A stretch of 23,853 nucleotides of DNA from Chara braunii (GCA_003427395.1 BFEA01000212.1:1228955-1252807), one strand, 5' to 3'. Shown: positions 9,327-20,108, counted from the first letter of the stretch. The notes: generated from the letters alone by a model not told the origin. Program-made: numbers and translations.

Positions 9327-9345
9327 TTCCTCCCCCCCAATTTCT
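9327..9345 (-). promoter_or_regulatory. Candidate polypurine tract of the gypsy element
   Basis: Minus strand AATTGGGGGGGAGGAA, placed after the last ORF of the element (stop at 9375) and immediately before TGGTACC. Position and composition fit the plus-strand primer next to a 3' LTR. No matching LTR upstream of gag was found in the window. Confidence 0.45.
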
Positions 9346-9374
9346 AGTTAACCCCCATTATGCTTACTATCCTT

Positions 9375-10046
9375 TTACTGTCCAGCTGCCCTGCGCGGAG
9401 CCTCCCTTGCACGATCCTCAATCTCTTGCTGCATTTGTCTCTTTATTCTCTGCAATTGAAAGAGTGTCTCCTCTGAGAAGAAGGTTGTTGGGGATATGTC
9501 CTCTCCCCTGTTCAACTTTTCTTTCCCTTCCATTGCCCATTGATATTGCCAGATACTGACCCATTGATCGAACCAGTCGCTGAAGGTCGGCCCGAACTCT
9601 GTTATCCATTTGTCCTTATCATCCCCCGGGTCCTCCTCTCTTCCTCGTACTTCCCTTGTGAGTATTGTTACTTCATCTTCGTCCTCCTCGCTGCTGAGGT
9701 CTATGACCTCAATGGGCTCCTCCTCCCCCAACCTCTATCTTTTCCCCGGGTTCGCCTCTTCCTCACTACTAGTATCATTGTCAGATGGCAGTACTATTGG
9801 CTCCCCCTCTCTGGGAAGTGACGGTCCTCGGGTCCCTTGCTTTCTCCCACCTCTGTTTATGACCAAATTGTGATCATACCCCATATACAGCTTCCTCTTC
9901 CTGGAGCTTGATTCCCCGGCCTGCCTTGTCGATTGCTGTTCATAAGGGCGGTTGATTGCATTGTCGTCGTTCTCATTTCCAAACTCCATTTTGTCTTTTC
10001 TTGCTGTTCTTCTTGTTCCCTGGTTTTGTCCATCCATAACAGTCAT
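9375..10046 (-). pseudogene. Accessory acidic ORF downstream of pol
   Basis: ATG at 10046 opens 103 codons to a TAG at 9735. The same frame then continues to a TAA or TAG at 9375, about 223 codons in all, so one stop interrupts it. The first half is hydrophilic with SSSRKRKLYM (about residues 46-55), which resembles a nuclear localisation signal. Just after the stop comes EVIDLSSEEDEDEV, the hydrophobic-then-acidic pattern of a SUMO-interacting motif. The C-terminal part is rich in Trp (DWFDQWVSIWQYQWAMEG) and ends in a charged helix. I recognise no family. It is on the same strand and directly after integrase, so it is probably an accessory protein of the retroelement. Nuclear or SUMO-linked action is inference from short motifs only. 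Confidence 0.6.
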
Positions 10047-10149
10047 CGCATCCCGTCATACGCACACATTCCCTCCCACCCTCATTTGCAGATTTGCAGA
10101 CCTTCCCGAAACCCTTGCTTGCCCCCGTGTAGTTGGCGATCCCATCATC

Positions 10150-10330
10150 CCTTTAGATCCCTTGGCACATTGTCCCAACACATAGGTGCCTCATGTAGGC
10201 AGTCCATAGCATCACCCCACAAAAACTATGGTACATTGTCCCGACACATAGATACCTCGTGTAGACAGTTCCTAGAGTTGCCCCACAAAAACTATAATAC
10301 ACTGTCCCGTGCTCCCGAGCCCAGTCATAG
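10150..10330. repeat. 66-bp tandem repeat between pol and the accessory ORF
   Basis: ACATTGTCCCxACACATAG begins near 10167, again at 10233, and a third partial copy (ACACTGTCCC) at 10299, giving two spacings of 66 bp. CCCCACAAAAACTAT repeats with the same period. On the minus strand one frame reads it as a 22-residue repeat (GTxYxSFCG, then YxRxLCV). It lies just after the integrase tail stop at about 10449, so it is either non-coding spacer or a once-translated extension. Confidence 0.85.
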
Positions 10331-10448
10331 TCAGCCCAGGCAGCCTCCCCACGTTCCACAAAGATTAAGACACACAAACGAACAATCCCTGTGGTCATGA
10401 TCACTTCCACAGGGAGGCGGTCCAGAACTATAGCCAGCTGCCTGCCTT

Positions 10449-11931
10449 TCAAGCTGTCAATTCCCCTGTTTCCCTGTCCTGGGCTTCTTGTAACCATTGT
10501 TCCACAGGATCCTTGCTCAAAAACCTGACCAACCTCTGTCCTGGAAATGACCCTCTTATACTAGTACAATCAAGATCCTCAAGTTCGAACGTGTTCAATC
10601 CCACCCGCTTAGCGATCCTCTAGGGCCCTTTGAACCTCTTCCCCAGCTGCCCAGACCACGTGCTCTCAAGGGCCGAGTTCCTAACTAGCACCTTTTCCCC
10701 TACTTGGAGTGGTTCTTTCCGGATATTCTTCACCTGGTCCCATCTTGCTTTGTCCCTCATTCGGCTATCCATCACGCGCTTAACCACTTCTTCCAAGACT
10801 TCCTCATTTCTAACGACTTGCTGACATCGTGCGATAATTAATTCTTCAGTAGACAGACGTGGATTGTCATCTAGCCTATTCCAGGTGGGGATTAAGGCTT
10901 CCACCGGAAAATCAATCTCCCTCTCATACCAGAAGTTCTGCCGGAATGCACCCTGTCGTCCTTTTCGGTGTCATGTTCTCTGAGAAAACTGCCTGCTCAA
11001 GGAACCGTGGTCAGTTTCCCAAATCATCTACTGCTAGCTTGACGATTGTGTTCTTCAAAGTCTGGTGCCCCCTTTCTACCGGTGCATTTGCCTCAGGGTG
11101 ATATGGCTCAATGATCTTGATGGGTACGCACAAGGTCTTAAGTCTGCTCAATACCTCCTGATTGATGAACTCCGTCCCATTGTCTGCTATAAACCTGCGC
11201 ACAAAGGGGTGTCTTAGGTAGAAATCCTCTATCCAATCGGCCACTCCCTTCCCTGTCTTTCTCCTGAGTGCTACCGCCTCTGCGTAGCCACTGAGGTTAT
11301 CCCTTGCATCCAGGATGTACCTGTATCCATCCGTTGACACTGGCATAACCGCAAGGTCGAGGTGGACTAAGTGTCTTGGCCCTAGTACCCGGGTAGGTCT
11401 AAGGGGCTCGAAGACACGTGTGGAACTCCTTTCCTGGCATATCAGGCATGTCTGGCAGTATGTTGCCACTATGCCTGCCATACCTGGCCAAAAGTAGAGT
11501 GGTGCGATTTTTGCGAGGGTCCCTTTGGATGACCTATGCCCTCCAACTAGTCCATCGTGCATTGCCTGGATTATGTCTAACGGCCTAGACCTTCCGCACA
11601 TGACTCGTCTAGGCATCATCCCCTCTTCCTTCTTAATCAGGTGACCGTTCCTTAAAACATACTTTTCGGCTTCCTCCCTTGCATTGGGGCCGACTTCCGT
11701 GGACTGCTTGTTTCCTATAAGCAGTAGGCCAATTTCCCTGAAGACGCCCTCATACATCTGTATGAGAAAGAATTCTCGTTCCTTCTGATCGGTATCCTGC
11801 TCCTCCTGAGCCTGATTCACTAGGTGCTGCAGTTCCCTTTGCGTCCAGGATTCTACCAAGCTCATCACAGCATCCCGACCCCCTTTAACAACCATTCCCA
11901 TCAGCTCTTCCTTCGGCCCAATCGCTACTCC
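10449..11931 (-). pseudogene. Integrase domain of gypsy pol
   Basis: Inserts the cDNA copy into chromosomal DNA. Counting from 11901 (frame 11901-11011), the zinc-binding HHCC site is H115, H122, C152, C155 within MHDGLVGGH and YCQTCLICQ. The catalytic triad is intact: D182 (HLDLAVMP), D240 (FIADNGTEF) and E276 (NAPVERGHQ), with exactly 35 residues between the last two. A TGA at 11011 follows DDLGN. The same frame reads on for about 25 codons to another TGA, each where a Trp codon is plausible. A frameshift near 10935 leads to the C-terminal part (PTWNRLDD to FKGP). A TAG at 10620 stands where gypsy integrases usually have a Trp or Tyr after GP. The tail continues in frame to a stop at about 10449. 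Confidence 0.9.
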
Positions 11932-12530
11932 CTATGAATCCTTCTCGTCCTTGCGCCAAAACCTAGTAACCGGTCCTTCCCTGAGTTCTGCAACTATCGC
12001 CGGCGCGCCTTTTTCCAGAGTCTGGATCAGCAGCTGACCCGTTGTCGGCACGGTGTCCGCCATTTCGTTATTCACGACAAGGGTTCCTCCTTCGTGTTCC
12101 AGGAAGGCGTCAATTGACTCTGCGTCCTCTATCCCTTCCGACGTGATACACACCCTACTCAACCCATCTGCCCTGTTTCCGAGCCCCGGAATTCGCTCGA
12201 CCTTGTAGTCGAATTGCCATATGAAGCCTATCCATCTCCCGACGGTTGGGTCTATAGGCTTATAGTTCTTTAGTGCCCCGACGACGTTGGTTGGATCGAT
12301 CCTCAGGATAAACCGCCTCCTGAACAGGTACGCCTGAAAGGTCTTAAGGCAATGCAGGATCGCTAAGACCTCTTTCTTGAACTGTGAGTATTGTCGTTCC
12401 GTCGAATTCAGGGTCCTACTTTCAAATCTGATTGGTCTTTCCTTACCCTCCTCGCTTTTCTGTATCAATACCCCTCCTACTGCCAGCGGTCACCCATCTG
12501 TTTCTAAGATAAAGGGCCGCCCTACTTCGT
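11932..12530 (-). pseudogene. RNase H domain of gypsy pol
   Basis: Degrades the RNA strand of the RNA-DNA hybrid during reverse transcription. It begins at GRPFILETDG, is broken by a TGA at 12490, then continues in the same frame with GGVLIQKSEEGKERPIRFES. Conserved acidic positions are visible: ETD at the start, ERQYSQFKKEVLAI, ILRIDP and NRADGLSR. This is the usual gypsy RNase H layout and length. A TAG at 11932 separates it from integrase in the same frame. Confidence 0.88.
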
Positions 12531-13813
12531 CATCGAAGCAGGGTGTCGCTAAGGTAACCTGATCGGAAGACAGGACGTCTTTGAGGGTCTGGGCTGCCGC
12601 TTCCCTGTCCTCGGTCCATTCCATAGTGCTGCCTTCCCTGATCATTGCGCGGATAGGCTCTACTATCTTTGCGAACCCTTTGATGAAGGTGCTCCAGAAT
12701 CTGACCACCCCAAGGAAGGCACGTACTTCCGTCGTGGTGCGTAGGGGCGTCGGCCATTGAGAGATCTTATCAATTTTTGTCGGGTCAGGCTTCCTTCTAT
12801 AGGCCCCACATCGAAACCCCAGTATGGTCGCTTCCGGGACGGCCAGAATGCTCTTTGGTTCACGTGCGGTAATGTTATAAACCAAGAATCGTTGGAGTAG
12901 ATCCTTGATATCATGTAGGTGATCCCAGACGAACTTCCGTACGCTCGGCTCGACCTCCGTCTCATCTTTGTCTCGTGTGCCCTTTATGGGATTATCGTTT
13001 ATATATGCCTCGCATTTTTCCGGGAACATGTCCCCTGCTACGGCAAACATCCTCCTTTGCGCTTCTGCCACCGCGTTCGTGAAACCCATAGGGGTCACTT
13101 ACATCTGCATCTGCCCTGCCGGTGTGTGCATGGCGGTGTACGGCCTATCCCTCGCGTCAAGCGGCAGTTGGTCGTAAACTGAATACAAATCTATTAAGGA
13201 GTAAATGTTTCGCCCAGCGTGGGATTCTGCCAGTAGATCAGCATGTGGGAGCGACCCCGCATCCCGAATCGTTACCGCATTTAGCTTTTGCAAGTCTTGA
13301 ATCCATCTGAGCGTCTTATTGGGTTTCCGGAAGACGAACCACTTGTTCGCATAGGGGGATGCGGTGGGTTCGGCCACAAACGAATCTATCTTGGCCCTAA
13401 GTAATTCAGTGACTTCCGTCGCTATTCCAAACTCATAGGCAGACCCTTTATCGTTCCAACACTAATGCTCAACCGTGTGGATCCTAACGGGGGAAATTAA
13501 ATTTGCATCCAACCGGCCCTTTTGGTCGTCATTGAAAGCGAAGGCTAGATGAAACTTCTGGCACGCCCTTCTTATCAACCGAGTCTCCTTCTCTGCTAGG
13601 AACCCATCCACTCCGATTTCCATGGTGTCTACCACCTCATCAGGTATCCGATGCCCCTCCGTTGCTCGCCTCTCCTTTATTATCCGCAGGATTTCTTCCT
13701 TTTTTTCCATGGCCTCTTCCCTTGATGTTTGTACTAGGATCAAGACCGGCTTGGCCTTCTTTCCTACGGGTTTGTACTTTCGCCCACTGCCTTTTAGGAT
13801 CGTTCTCCTAAAA
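12531..13813 (-). pseudogene. Reverse transcriptase domain of gypsy pol
   Basis: Copies element RNA into DNA. Visible motifs in order: YANKWFVFRKPNKTLRWIQD, LQKLNAVTIRDAG, the first catalytic Asp in IYSLIDLYSVYDQLP (codon 13191-13189), TPMGFTNAVAEAQRRM, then the active-site box. That box reads YINDNP at about 13005-12988, where YxDD is expected. The first Asp is Asn (AAC at 12999-12997), a single G-to-A change from GAC. The thumb and connection region follows (AVPEATILGFRCG, WPTPLRTTTEVRAFLGVVRFW). In-frame stops lie at 13462 and 13099. The N-terminal limit is a frameshift near 13805. Confidence 0.9.
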
Positions 13814-15220
13814 AATGAACGGTCGGGATTGGTCTTGCTACCTCCATGATGCGGGGCTGGATGCTAACTATCTTTCCATTAAGGCAGTAGCCCTTTCGGA
13901 CCTCGTCCTCGAACTTGGCAAGTGTTGTCGGGTCCACCCCCACTTTGTGGTACCTGATCGCCTTAACAAGTTGCAACAAGTCTGGGATTTCGAGTGCTAG
14001 CTCGGGGGTCTCGTTACGGCCTTCCTTTGATTTGGGCAGGCTGGCCCCGAGTTCAACTTCCAGCTCCTTTTCCGCCACCATAACCCCAGGAGCTCGTCCT
14101 CTGGCCTCCTCTTTTTCACGGACAGACCCATCTTGATCCACTCCTTTTTACTAAAAGTCTCATCAATCATGATTTCTACTCTCTCCCTCATACCTTCCAT
14201 CCGTGCGAATGCCCCCTTCAGCGCACTTTCTTCGAATGTTGGCGACCAGGTTGCCAATTTGCCCTTTGGAGGGTCCCCTCCGGTCCCAAGAAGTCGGAGG
14301 AGTTCTCCGCGGCCGGTCACTGGGTCCTCTATGTTTACTATGTATGTGACGTCATGCAGATGCATTCCTATCATTTCTACATTGGCGCACCACGGTCTTC
14401 CGAGGATTATGTCATAATCCATTTCTTCCATCATGGTCATCCGCTGAAAGGATCAGATGGATTCCCGGATTCCCGCCTTGACTGCACATTTGGTGACATA
14501 CCCTGTGAAAGGAATTTCACCACCGACTCCCCGAATACTCCCTGCTACTTCCTTGTTTACCGTGCACCCCGTGACTGTTGCGAAATCTCGTCGTATGAGG
14601 GTGATTTCTGCATCGCCGTCCATTAACGCGTTAGTGTGGTGAGTTCCGATTTGGACTTTAAGTTTCCCTACAAGTAATGCATGGAAGCTAAGCTTTGTCC
14701 TGGGTGGTGCCCTCATGACTTCGCCACCTTCACGATCCGGTAGGCTTAGGCGGATGTCCGCAAAAACTTTATCCAAGTCGTCCAGATCCCCGGGGATTCT
14801 TTGGAGGTTGGAGACGCCTTGGGGTGCCTCTGCCTCTTCCGTCTCCTGCTCTTGCGGTTCCGGGGCCTCCTCTACCTCTACGTGCTTACGCGTTAGCAAC
14901 TACCTGAGTCCTTTAAGCAGTCTTGGGCTGGCTTGCGGTATGGTCTGAAAGGACACTGATACCATGGTACCTAGCAGCTTACTAAGGGTGCCATCGATTT
15001 CAGGCAAAGTCAGGATTACAATTTGATACCTGAACTTCTTCTTTGCCGCCGTAACTTTGTCTACCGGTTCCTCCTCCCTTGCTTTCCCATAGACCTTCTC
15101 TTGTTCCCTGGCTTCGGTCTCTTGCTGGTCTGCGCTAGTCCCTGCGAGTTCTTCCATTACTGTATCTTGAATAAGTTTCTTTTCTGCGCCGGCCCGTCGA
15201 GTGGTGATATTTACCCTATC
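13794..15220 (-). pseudogene. Protease and linker region of gypsy gag-pol
   Basis: Retroviral-type aspartic protease that would process the polyprotein. The core is LVGKLKVQIGTHHTNALMD followed by GDAEITLI (Asp codon at 14620-14618) and, after a TGA at 14453, DYDIILGRPW from about 14419. The active site is normally D-[ST]-G-A; here it reads D-G-D-A, so the essential glycine is replaced by Asp, consistent with one G-to-A change. Stops at 14900 and 14453 are in the gag frame. From about 14140 the protein continues in another frame to 13794, with a charged linker lacking recognisable motifs (PDLLQLVKAIRYHKVGVDP). Confidence 0.82.
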
Positions 15221-17016
15221 CTACCCATTGCCTTCTAGGATAAAATTGGCCTGTGGTCCGCGTCCCCTTGGTTGGTCCCAGACAATCTCGGCTACCGGCT
15301 CTGCTTCGACGACAGTTATCTCTAAGTTATTCAGGAGGATGACGACTCGCCGCATCCCTCCTGGCGAGTTCCAATTTACACGCTCCCCCTGGGGTCCGAG
15401 AATCTCGCCTTTGAGGGACCTGATGCACCTCTGCCGCTCAATATCGTGATAAAGTCTTGGGCAAGCCCTCACGAAATGTCTGACCATTGTGCAATACTTG
15501 CATCGTTCGTTGGCGGGATCCCTCCTGCCAAATCCCCGATTAGCTACGGTTGCCGAAACTACGGCCTCTTAGGGCGGGAGGGCGGGTCTGGACACTTGCG
15601 CCTGCATTACTAACAACGCATTTTCCACTCTTTCCATCTTGCTGTCAACCCCGTGCACTCGTTCGTGAAGGCTCTCTATCCCCTTCTTGACCTTATCCCC
15701 CGTCTTCCCGGTCAGGTCTATAACCTCCCCTTCCTTAAGCAGGGCCAGGGTCTCAGTTACCACTGTCTTCTCTGCAAGATCTGTTACTGTACTGAAATCC
15801 ACATCCCTTGTGTATTCAAACTTACTGGTCTGCTGGTAGGCCGACAGAAGCTTATCTTTGTCGAACTCGGAGAACCGCCTAAGGAAGTACTTGCTCAATA
15901 TACGATCCGTTACCCCGGGGATTCGCAGTGCCACTAGAGTGCACGCCCTCAGAAAGTCATTGTAAGTAGCATAGTTTTTCCTTTGGACTGCCGCCAATTC
16001 AGCCTCTGTCGCCATTTTCTTCGCCTTCAGGTACTTTCTCATCATCTCATTCTAGGTTTCCTTCCAGGATCCACTAGAGGAGACGATAGCCATAATGTCC
16101 CTTCCTAAGCTCAACGATACGTGCTGCCCTAGGTGGTCCATCTTTTCTTCCTCAGTCCATTTCAGTAAGGCTGCCATGTTCTCGTAATCTATCAGGAATT
16201 CCGTTATGTTTGCTCCATCGAAAGTGAGTTTCTTCTTTGCGTCCGTGAGATACCCCTGATTATTATTCAGAGTCCGAATGAGGGTGACTACTATCCTTTT
16301 AAGTCCCCCTTCAGAGCTACCCGCCTCACTGACCACACTATTCCCCTCTCCTTCCCTGCCTTCCTTGTGCTTTTCCCCGGTTTTCGGTGTTCCCTCCAGA
16401 TCAAACCAGCCTAACACCCTCTCTCTGAGACTCCAGAGTCCATCGCATCCCTTTGTTACTTTGGGCGTGGTGGGCAGACGACTAGCGCCGCTGCCGATAG
16501 CCGGCGGGGTCGTGGCCTTTTCTGCCTCTATAGCTGGGGAGTCCCCCTTTTCCTTCCCCTTCTTGTTGGGTGTTCCCTTATGGCTGTTATTTTTTGCTCC
16601 GTACCTGGCTTCGCCCTGACTGGTCCCGCGTCCCTCTCGTGACCCTTCCCCCTGGGGATCCTCTTCATTCCCAGCCATCATTTGTTCAATAAGTCTCGCC
16701 TTGTATTCTACGGTCCGCGTTTCTATTTCTGCCAATTTGCGGCGTGCATCCGAGACTTTCGTTTTCTTGGGCGTGGTTCCTCCGGAGTTCCAAGGACTCA
16801 CCCTTTCGTCGTCCCTCCCTTCCCTATTCTCCTGCGGCCCTCTTTTGCTACCCCCAACTTTTCCTGGACTTTCCCCTGTGGAGAGACCCTTTCCTTCTTC
16901 TCTGGTCCCTTCTGGCTTTGTTGATTCTTGATCCGACCCCTCGTTTTGTTCCTCGTCCCTATTCGTACCCTGACTCCCTCTGCTGTGCTGGTTGTCGTCC
17001 TGTTCTTGCGACGCCA
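15221..17016 (-). pseudogene. Gag of gypsy element, CCHC zinc knuckle
   Basis: Structural protein that packages element RNA. I chose the ATG at 17016 (MASQEQDDNQ) because it has a G at +4 and a purine at -3 and begins the Gag-like composition; the frame is open further upstream to 17179. Residues 1 to about 250 are hydrophilic, rich in Gly, Glu, Lys and Ser. The capsid-like core follows (LTFDGANITEFLIDYENMA, LLKWTEEEKMDHLGQHVSL). A TAG at 16052 interrupts it before NEMMRKYLKAKK; a TAA at 15569 follows SRPALPP. The same frame then carries CKYCTMVRHFVRAC (15502-15461), a perfect C-x2-C-x4-H-x4-C zinc knuckle for nucleic-acid binding. The frame stops at 15221 but homology runs on into the protease region. 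Confidence 0.88.
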
Positions 17017-17473
17017 TTTCTTTACCTAGCCTGCACATGGAATTTTTTTTTTTTGCGAAAAATGGCCGGTTGTTCATGGCTTCCCTAGTTCCAACCCTAA
17101 AACCCGGTTGTTTCCATGCCTTTTTCTGTCTTTCATAAGTCGGGAAGACACTCTTGACTTTTCTTTCACAGGACACCATTTAGATTTTCTTCCGCCGGGT
17201 GACTTGCTGTCGAGGTCTGGCATTTTGTCGTCGCCCTGCCTCGGCTCTTAGGGCGGTGTTTGAGCCCAATGACCTTCCCCTTGAGGATAGCCCTTTCGGC
17301 TTTCGGACACCCAAATGCCCCGGAGTTCATGGTGCGGGTGATCTTCCTAGTTCCTTCCTGCCGCATCATCAGGTAGGGCGGAACTCCAACCAGTGCCCCC
17401 CTTTTTGCTAATGGCTACCTTCTCATCTTAATACCCACCCTTTAATTTTCTCATCTTCCCCTGGTGCCTCTTC
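17017..17473 (-). other. Spacer between gag and the four-ORF array
   Basis: On the minus strand this is the leader immediately 5' of gag. It contains a short basic ORF (17369-17166) without recognisable domains and an A run just before the gag start (T run near 17043-17054 on plus). I looked for a tRNA-complementary primer-binding site here and saw no convincing one. Confidence 0.4.
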
Positions 17474-18298
17474 TCACGCTAGTCCCTCAGGCCTGCCTTG
17501 TTCGTCCGGTTCCTCGAACAAGTCAGCCACCTCGGCAAGGTAATTTTCTCCCATCTCTATTTCCCTGACGATTATTACCTCAAATTCCTCAAACGACAAG
17601 CGGGGCAATCCGAATATCAAGATTTCGATGAGTTCAAGCAATTCCCAGGCCTGATTCCCCCAAAATGACCCATGTCTAACCGATACATCATAGAACATGC
17701 CCGTTGTCTGCGGCCGGAAGTGGTGGATCCAGACCAGGGTCGAGTCCACCAGATCCTTTGCCCTTGGGAGACTGTCGAATACCAAGTCTACCATGAAGCG
17801 AGGCACTCGGCATCTCAACCCTGTCATTGGGACCTTAAACTATCGCCAACCTCCTACCTCCACCCGGGTTCCCAATCCCATGTTCCTTCTTCCGCGCACT
17901 TCCTGACCTACTTGGTTCAATATCCTAGTAGCCCTCTGGAAGATTGGTAACAGCCCATGCCCAAGCGCCAACTCCGTTCCTAGCATGTGCCATCCAAGCT
18001 CTAGTAGGTATACGGTCCCCGTCACCCTAAGATCTGTGTATAGATCGTCCTCGGGTCCCCTATTAATCCTCATACCATCCCATAAGCATTCCACCATCAT
18101 GAACGTCTGATCCCTTCCCAAGGTTACGACTCTCCATTCGGTATCGATCCCTTGGACCCTGTATCTTGTTGGGAGCGATACCTCCCATCCCTCTCCGCTT
18201 TTCGCGGGGGTCGGGGGTGCGTGGGCCGTCGCGACATCCGGGCGTGTCTCATCGCCATTTCGATTTAGCGGTCCCCTGCACAGTTTAAACAGCAAGCA
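17474..18298 (-). pseudogene. Tandem paralogue unit 4 (unknown two-domain protein)
   Basis: Function unknown. The frame is open from about 18298 with no certain ATG and is interrupted once, by a TAG at 17840, before continuing to a stop at 17474. The N-terminal domain has GWEVSLPTRYRV, TFMMVECLWDGM, then ELGWHMLGTELALGHGLLPIF. The C-terminal helical domain has RVPRFMVDLVF, MFYDVSVRHGSFWGNQAWEL, then IIVREIEMGENYLAEVADLF and an acidic tail. Both domains match units 1-3 in order. A Pro/Ala/Thr-rich linker (VATAHAPPTPAKSGEG) precedes domain 1. It is the unit closest to gag, about 460 bp from the gag start. Diverged sequence with conserved motif order indicates old duplication under constraint before decay. 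Confidence 0.7.
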
Positions 18299-18402
18299 CG
18301 TTTGCTTATTTCATTTATTCTTCGGCCCTTACCTGAGCGACTCCCTGGTCCCTAGCTTGACACTTCCTTTCCTCTCTATCCCCTTCCCCTTCCTCGGCTC
18401 TT

Positions 18403-19166
18403 CTATCGGCCTGTTCCTTCCTCCATCGACTCATACAATAGTTGTAGGTCGTCGACGTACGTCATCCCTCGACTTATTTCCCGTTGGACGACGCCCCACA
18501 GAACCTCACTGCCTACAACCGGAGTCCTTGGTCTAGTGGTAAACACGGCGTGCAAGATTCGCAGCACCTCATACTTCTGTTCTCCGCTAAACGACCCCAT
18601 TTCTAGGAAGACCCGATAGTATTCTCGGTGTACCATCGTGTCTTCGTATGTCAAACTAGCGAGGTTGGCAACCGCCCGTCTGACAAGCTTCAATCCGCCT
18701 AGCCTTTCCAGCAGAAAAGGCGGCAGCCTCATCCGAATGTTTTCGCTAGGCAATTCAAAACTTCCGGCCCTAGCTACCCTGAGGTCTGCCGTTACATCAT
18801 CAAACCCGGATCTGCGAACTCAAATCCCGCCTCCCATACTAACTGCCATGCCCCTTCGAACATACTCAATGGATCTTCCCCTGATGCCAACAGAACCCCG
18901 AACTCGCGCCACCCATCCTCGGACACATACAATCGTCCGTCTGCATGCACATGCCCCCGCGGGGCCAGGTTCCACTCCCCATGCTCATCCGCATGCCACT
19001 CGACCCTTGTTACCAAGTAAACCACATTTTCCATAAGCTCAACCCCGACCCAATCCGCCACCGGGTGCCATCCTTCGCTCACGACCGACAGACTAACTTC
19101 TATCCCACCCTCTACTTCCCTAGGTGGCTCAATGCCTAGGGGGCGATCTTCAAGAAATGTCCTCCT
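18403..19166 (-). pseudogene. Tandem paralogue unit 3 (unknown two-domain protein)
   Basis: Function unknown. Domain 1 runs from the open frame at 19166 through IEVSLSVVSEGWHPVADWVG, VVYLVTRVEWHADEHGEW, then EDGWREFGVLLASGEDPLSM and LVWEAGFEFADPG. A single frameshift near 18800 separates it from domain 2, which reads VTADLRVARAGSFELP, MRLPPFLLERLGG, REYYRVFLEMGSFSGEQKYE, then VVQREISRGMTYVDDLQLLY and a short tail with a stop at 18403. The frame on each side of the shift aligns with units 1 and 4, so the break is local. The start codon is uncertain; the first in-frame candidate near 19082 is GTG and would cut into domain 1. Confidence 0.72.
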
Positions 19167-19222
19167 TCATGCCATCGCGTGCTCGTCCTTGGTCTTCTAG
19201 CCCACAATTCGCACCGAACCCT

Positions 19223-20100
19223 TCAATGGTCAGACATTTCATTCCCTTGTCTTAGCAATTCTCCCATACTTGCCTGGCCCCACAACCTTTTCTGCTCTTT
19301 GTCAAACCACAGTACCTCGAACAGCTTAAACACATCATCTACATAGTAGGGTGTGGCGGCTACCTCGTGGCGAATTATAGCCTCCCTGGTTTTCGGGACC
19401 ACTTCCATCCGGTCATTCCTTTCGATGTCCAAAATGATGAGGACCTCCCAGGCTCTATCGCCATGGAGCGACCCATATTTCAGAGATGTTTTATAGAACT
19501 CTTCCGTTAGCCAAGTGCAATTCACGTGCACCCGCCCCATAGTGCTGGCTACTTCCTCGACATGGTCAAAACCCCCAAACCAATCTGCTACGAACTCGGG
19601 TACCCAGGTCTTAATTCGTTGGCAGGGGGGCCTAAATTCCTTTCATCCTCCCATCACGACTCTACTACTGACCGCGTCCCATCCTTTGTTAGCAAATCTC
19701 TCGCCCGCCCGTTGAGCCCTTGCCTCAACATCCCCTAAAAGCCACATTGGGTTCTGCCCTGCGAGCGTTGTGCAAAACAGGTGTCAACCCTATTCCGACA
19801 AACGACCATCCTGACCGATTCCACCCTTCCTTCCGCAATCTCCTTCCATCCTTCCTCTTCCCTTAGTGGGTTCCAGACGCGTTCTACCCATAGGTATGAT
19901 AGGTCGGGCACAATTTCAGACCCTACCCAGTCACACGTGGTTCCTCTCCATTTGTAATCTGCAGGTATAGACATTTTTACTCCCCCTCCAACCCGTCTCG
20001 ATTCCCATCCCTTGGGCGTACAGTCCCCACAGCTCGCGCTCCCGGGCCATCGCTCCCTACCTGCACATAGTTGACAGCCCATTCCTGGGTAAGTCCCCAC
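19223..20100 (-). pseudogene. Tandem paralogue unit 2 (unknown two-domain protein), most degraded
   Basis: Function unknown. The frame from 20100 contains a Cys-containing leader (GCQLCAGRERWPGSASCGDC), then domain 1: VKMSIPADYKWRGTTCDWVG, LSYLWVERVWNPLREEEGW. It ends at a TAG at 19735. The end of domain 1 is not clearly recoverable in any frame, so this copy has lost or scrambled about 100 bp. Domain 2 resumes in another frame upstream of the ATG at 19540 with RIKTWVPEFVADWFGGFDHV, then FYKTSLKYGSLHGDRAWEVL and IIRHEVAATPYYVDDVFKLF. Its C-terminal tail (stop at 19223) is longer and less acidic than in the other units. Confidence 0.65.
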
Positions 20101-20108
20101 CCCCCTTT

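Larger units (their letters stand above)
9327..17016 (-). mobile_element. Degenerate Ty3/gypsy LTR retrotransposon, internal region
   Basis: Domain order on the minus strand is gag, protease, reverse transcriptase, RNase H, integrase; integrase after RNase H is the Ty3/gypsy order. Gag and protease share one frame from 17016 to about 14140. The reading frame shifts near 14110-14150, again near 13805 at a T run, and again near 10935 inside integrase. In-frame stops occur at about 16052, 15569, 15221, 14900, 14453, 13462, 13099, 12490, 11932, 11011 and 10620. Homology continues uninterrupted across them, so the ancestor was most likely a single gag-pol ORF. No chromodomain was seen. The 5' LTR and primer-binding site were not identified, so the element may extend past the window or include the four ORFs at 17474-20954. 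Confidence 0.9.

Noticed and set aside
14940-14970. CTGATACCA resembling an initiator-tRNA primer-binding site
   Set aside because: It lies inside the gag-pol coding sequence and the preceding bases do not match the tRNA acceptor stem.
16278-17088. Plus-strand ORFs of 76-114 codons opposite gag
   Set aside because: Antisense shadows of the charged, GC-rich gag N-terminus, with no domain of their own.
18276-18332. Possible 57-bp intron between units 3 and 4 (minus-strand CAG/GTAAGG donor, TGTGCAG/GG acceptor)
   Set aside because: Unit 3 already ends at a stop (18403) before the donor, so splicing would not join the two units. A similar TGTGCAGG before unit 2 may simply be shared ancestry. 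Worth a glance if RNA data exist.
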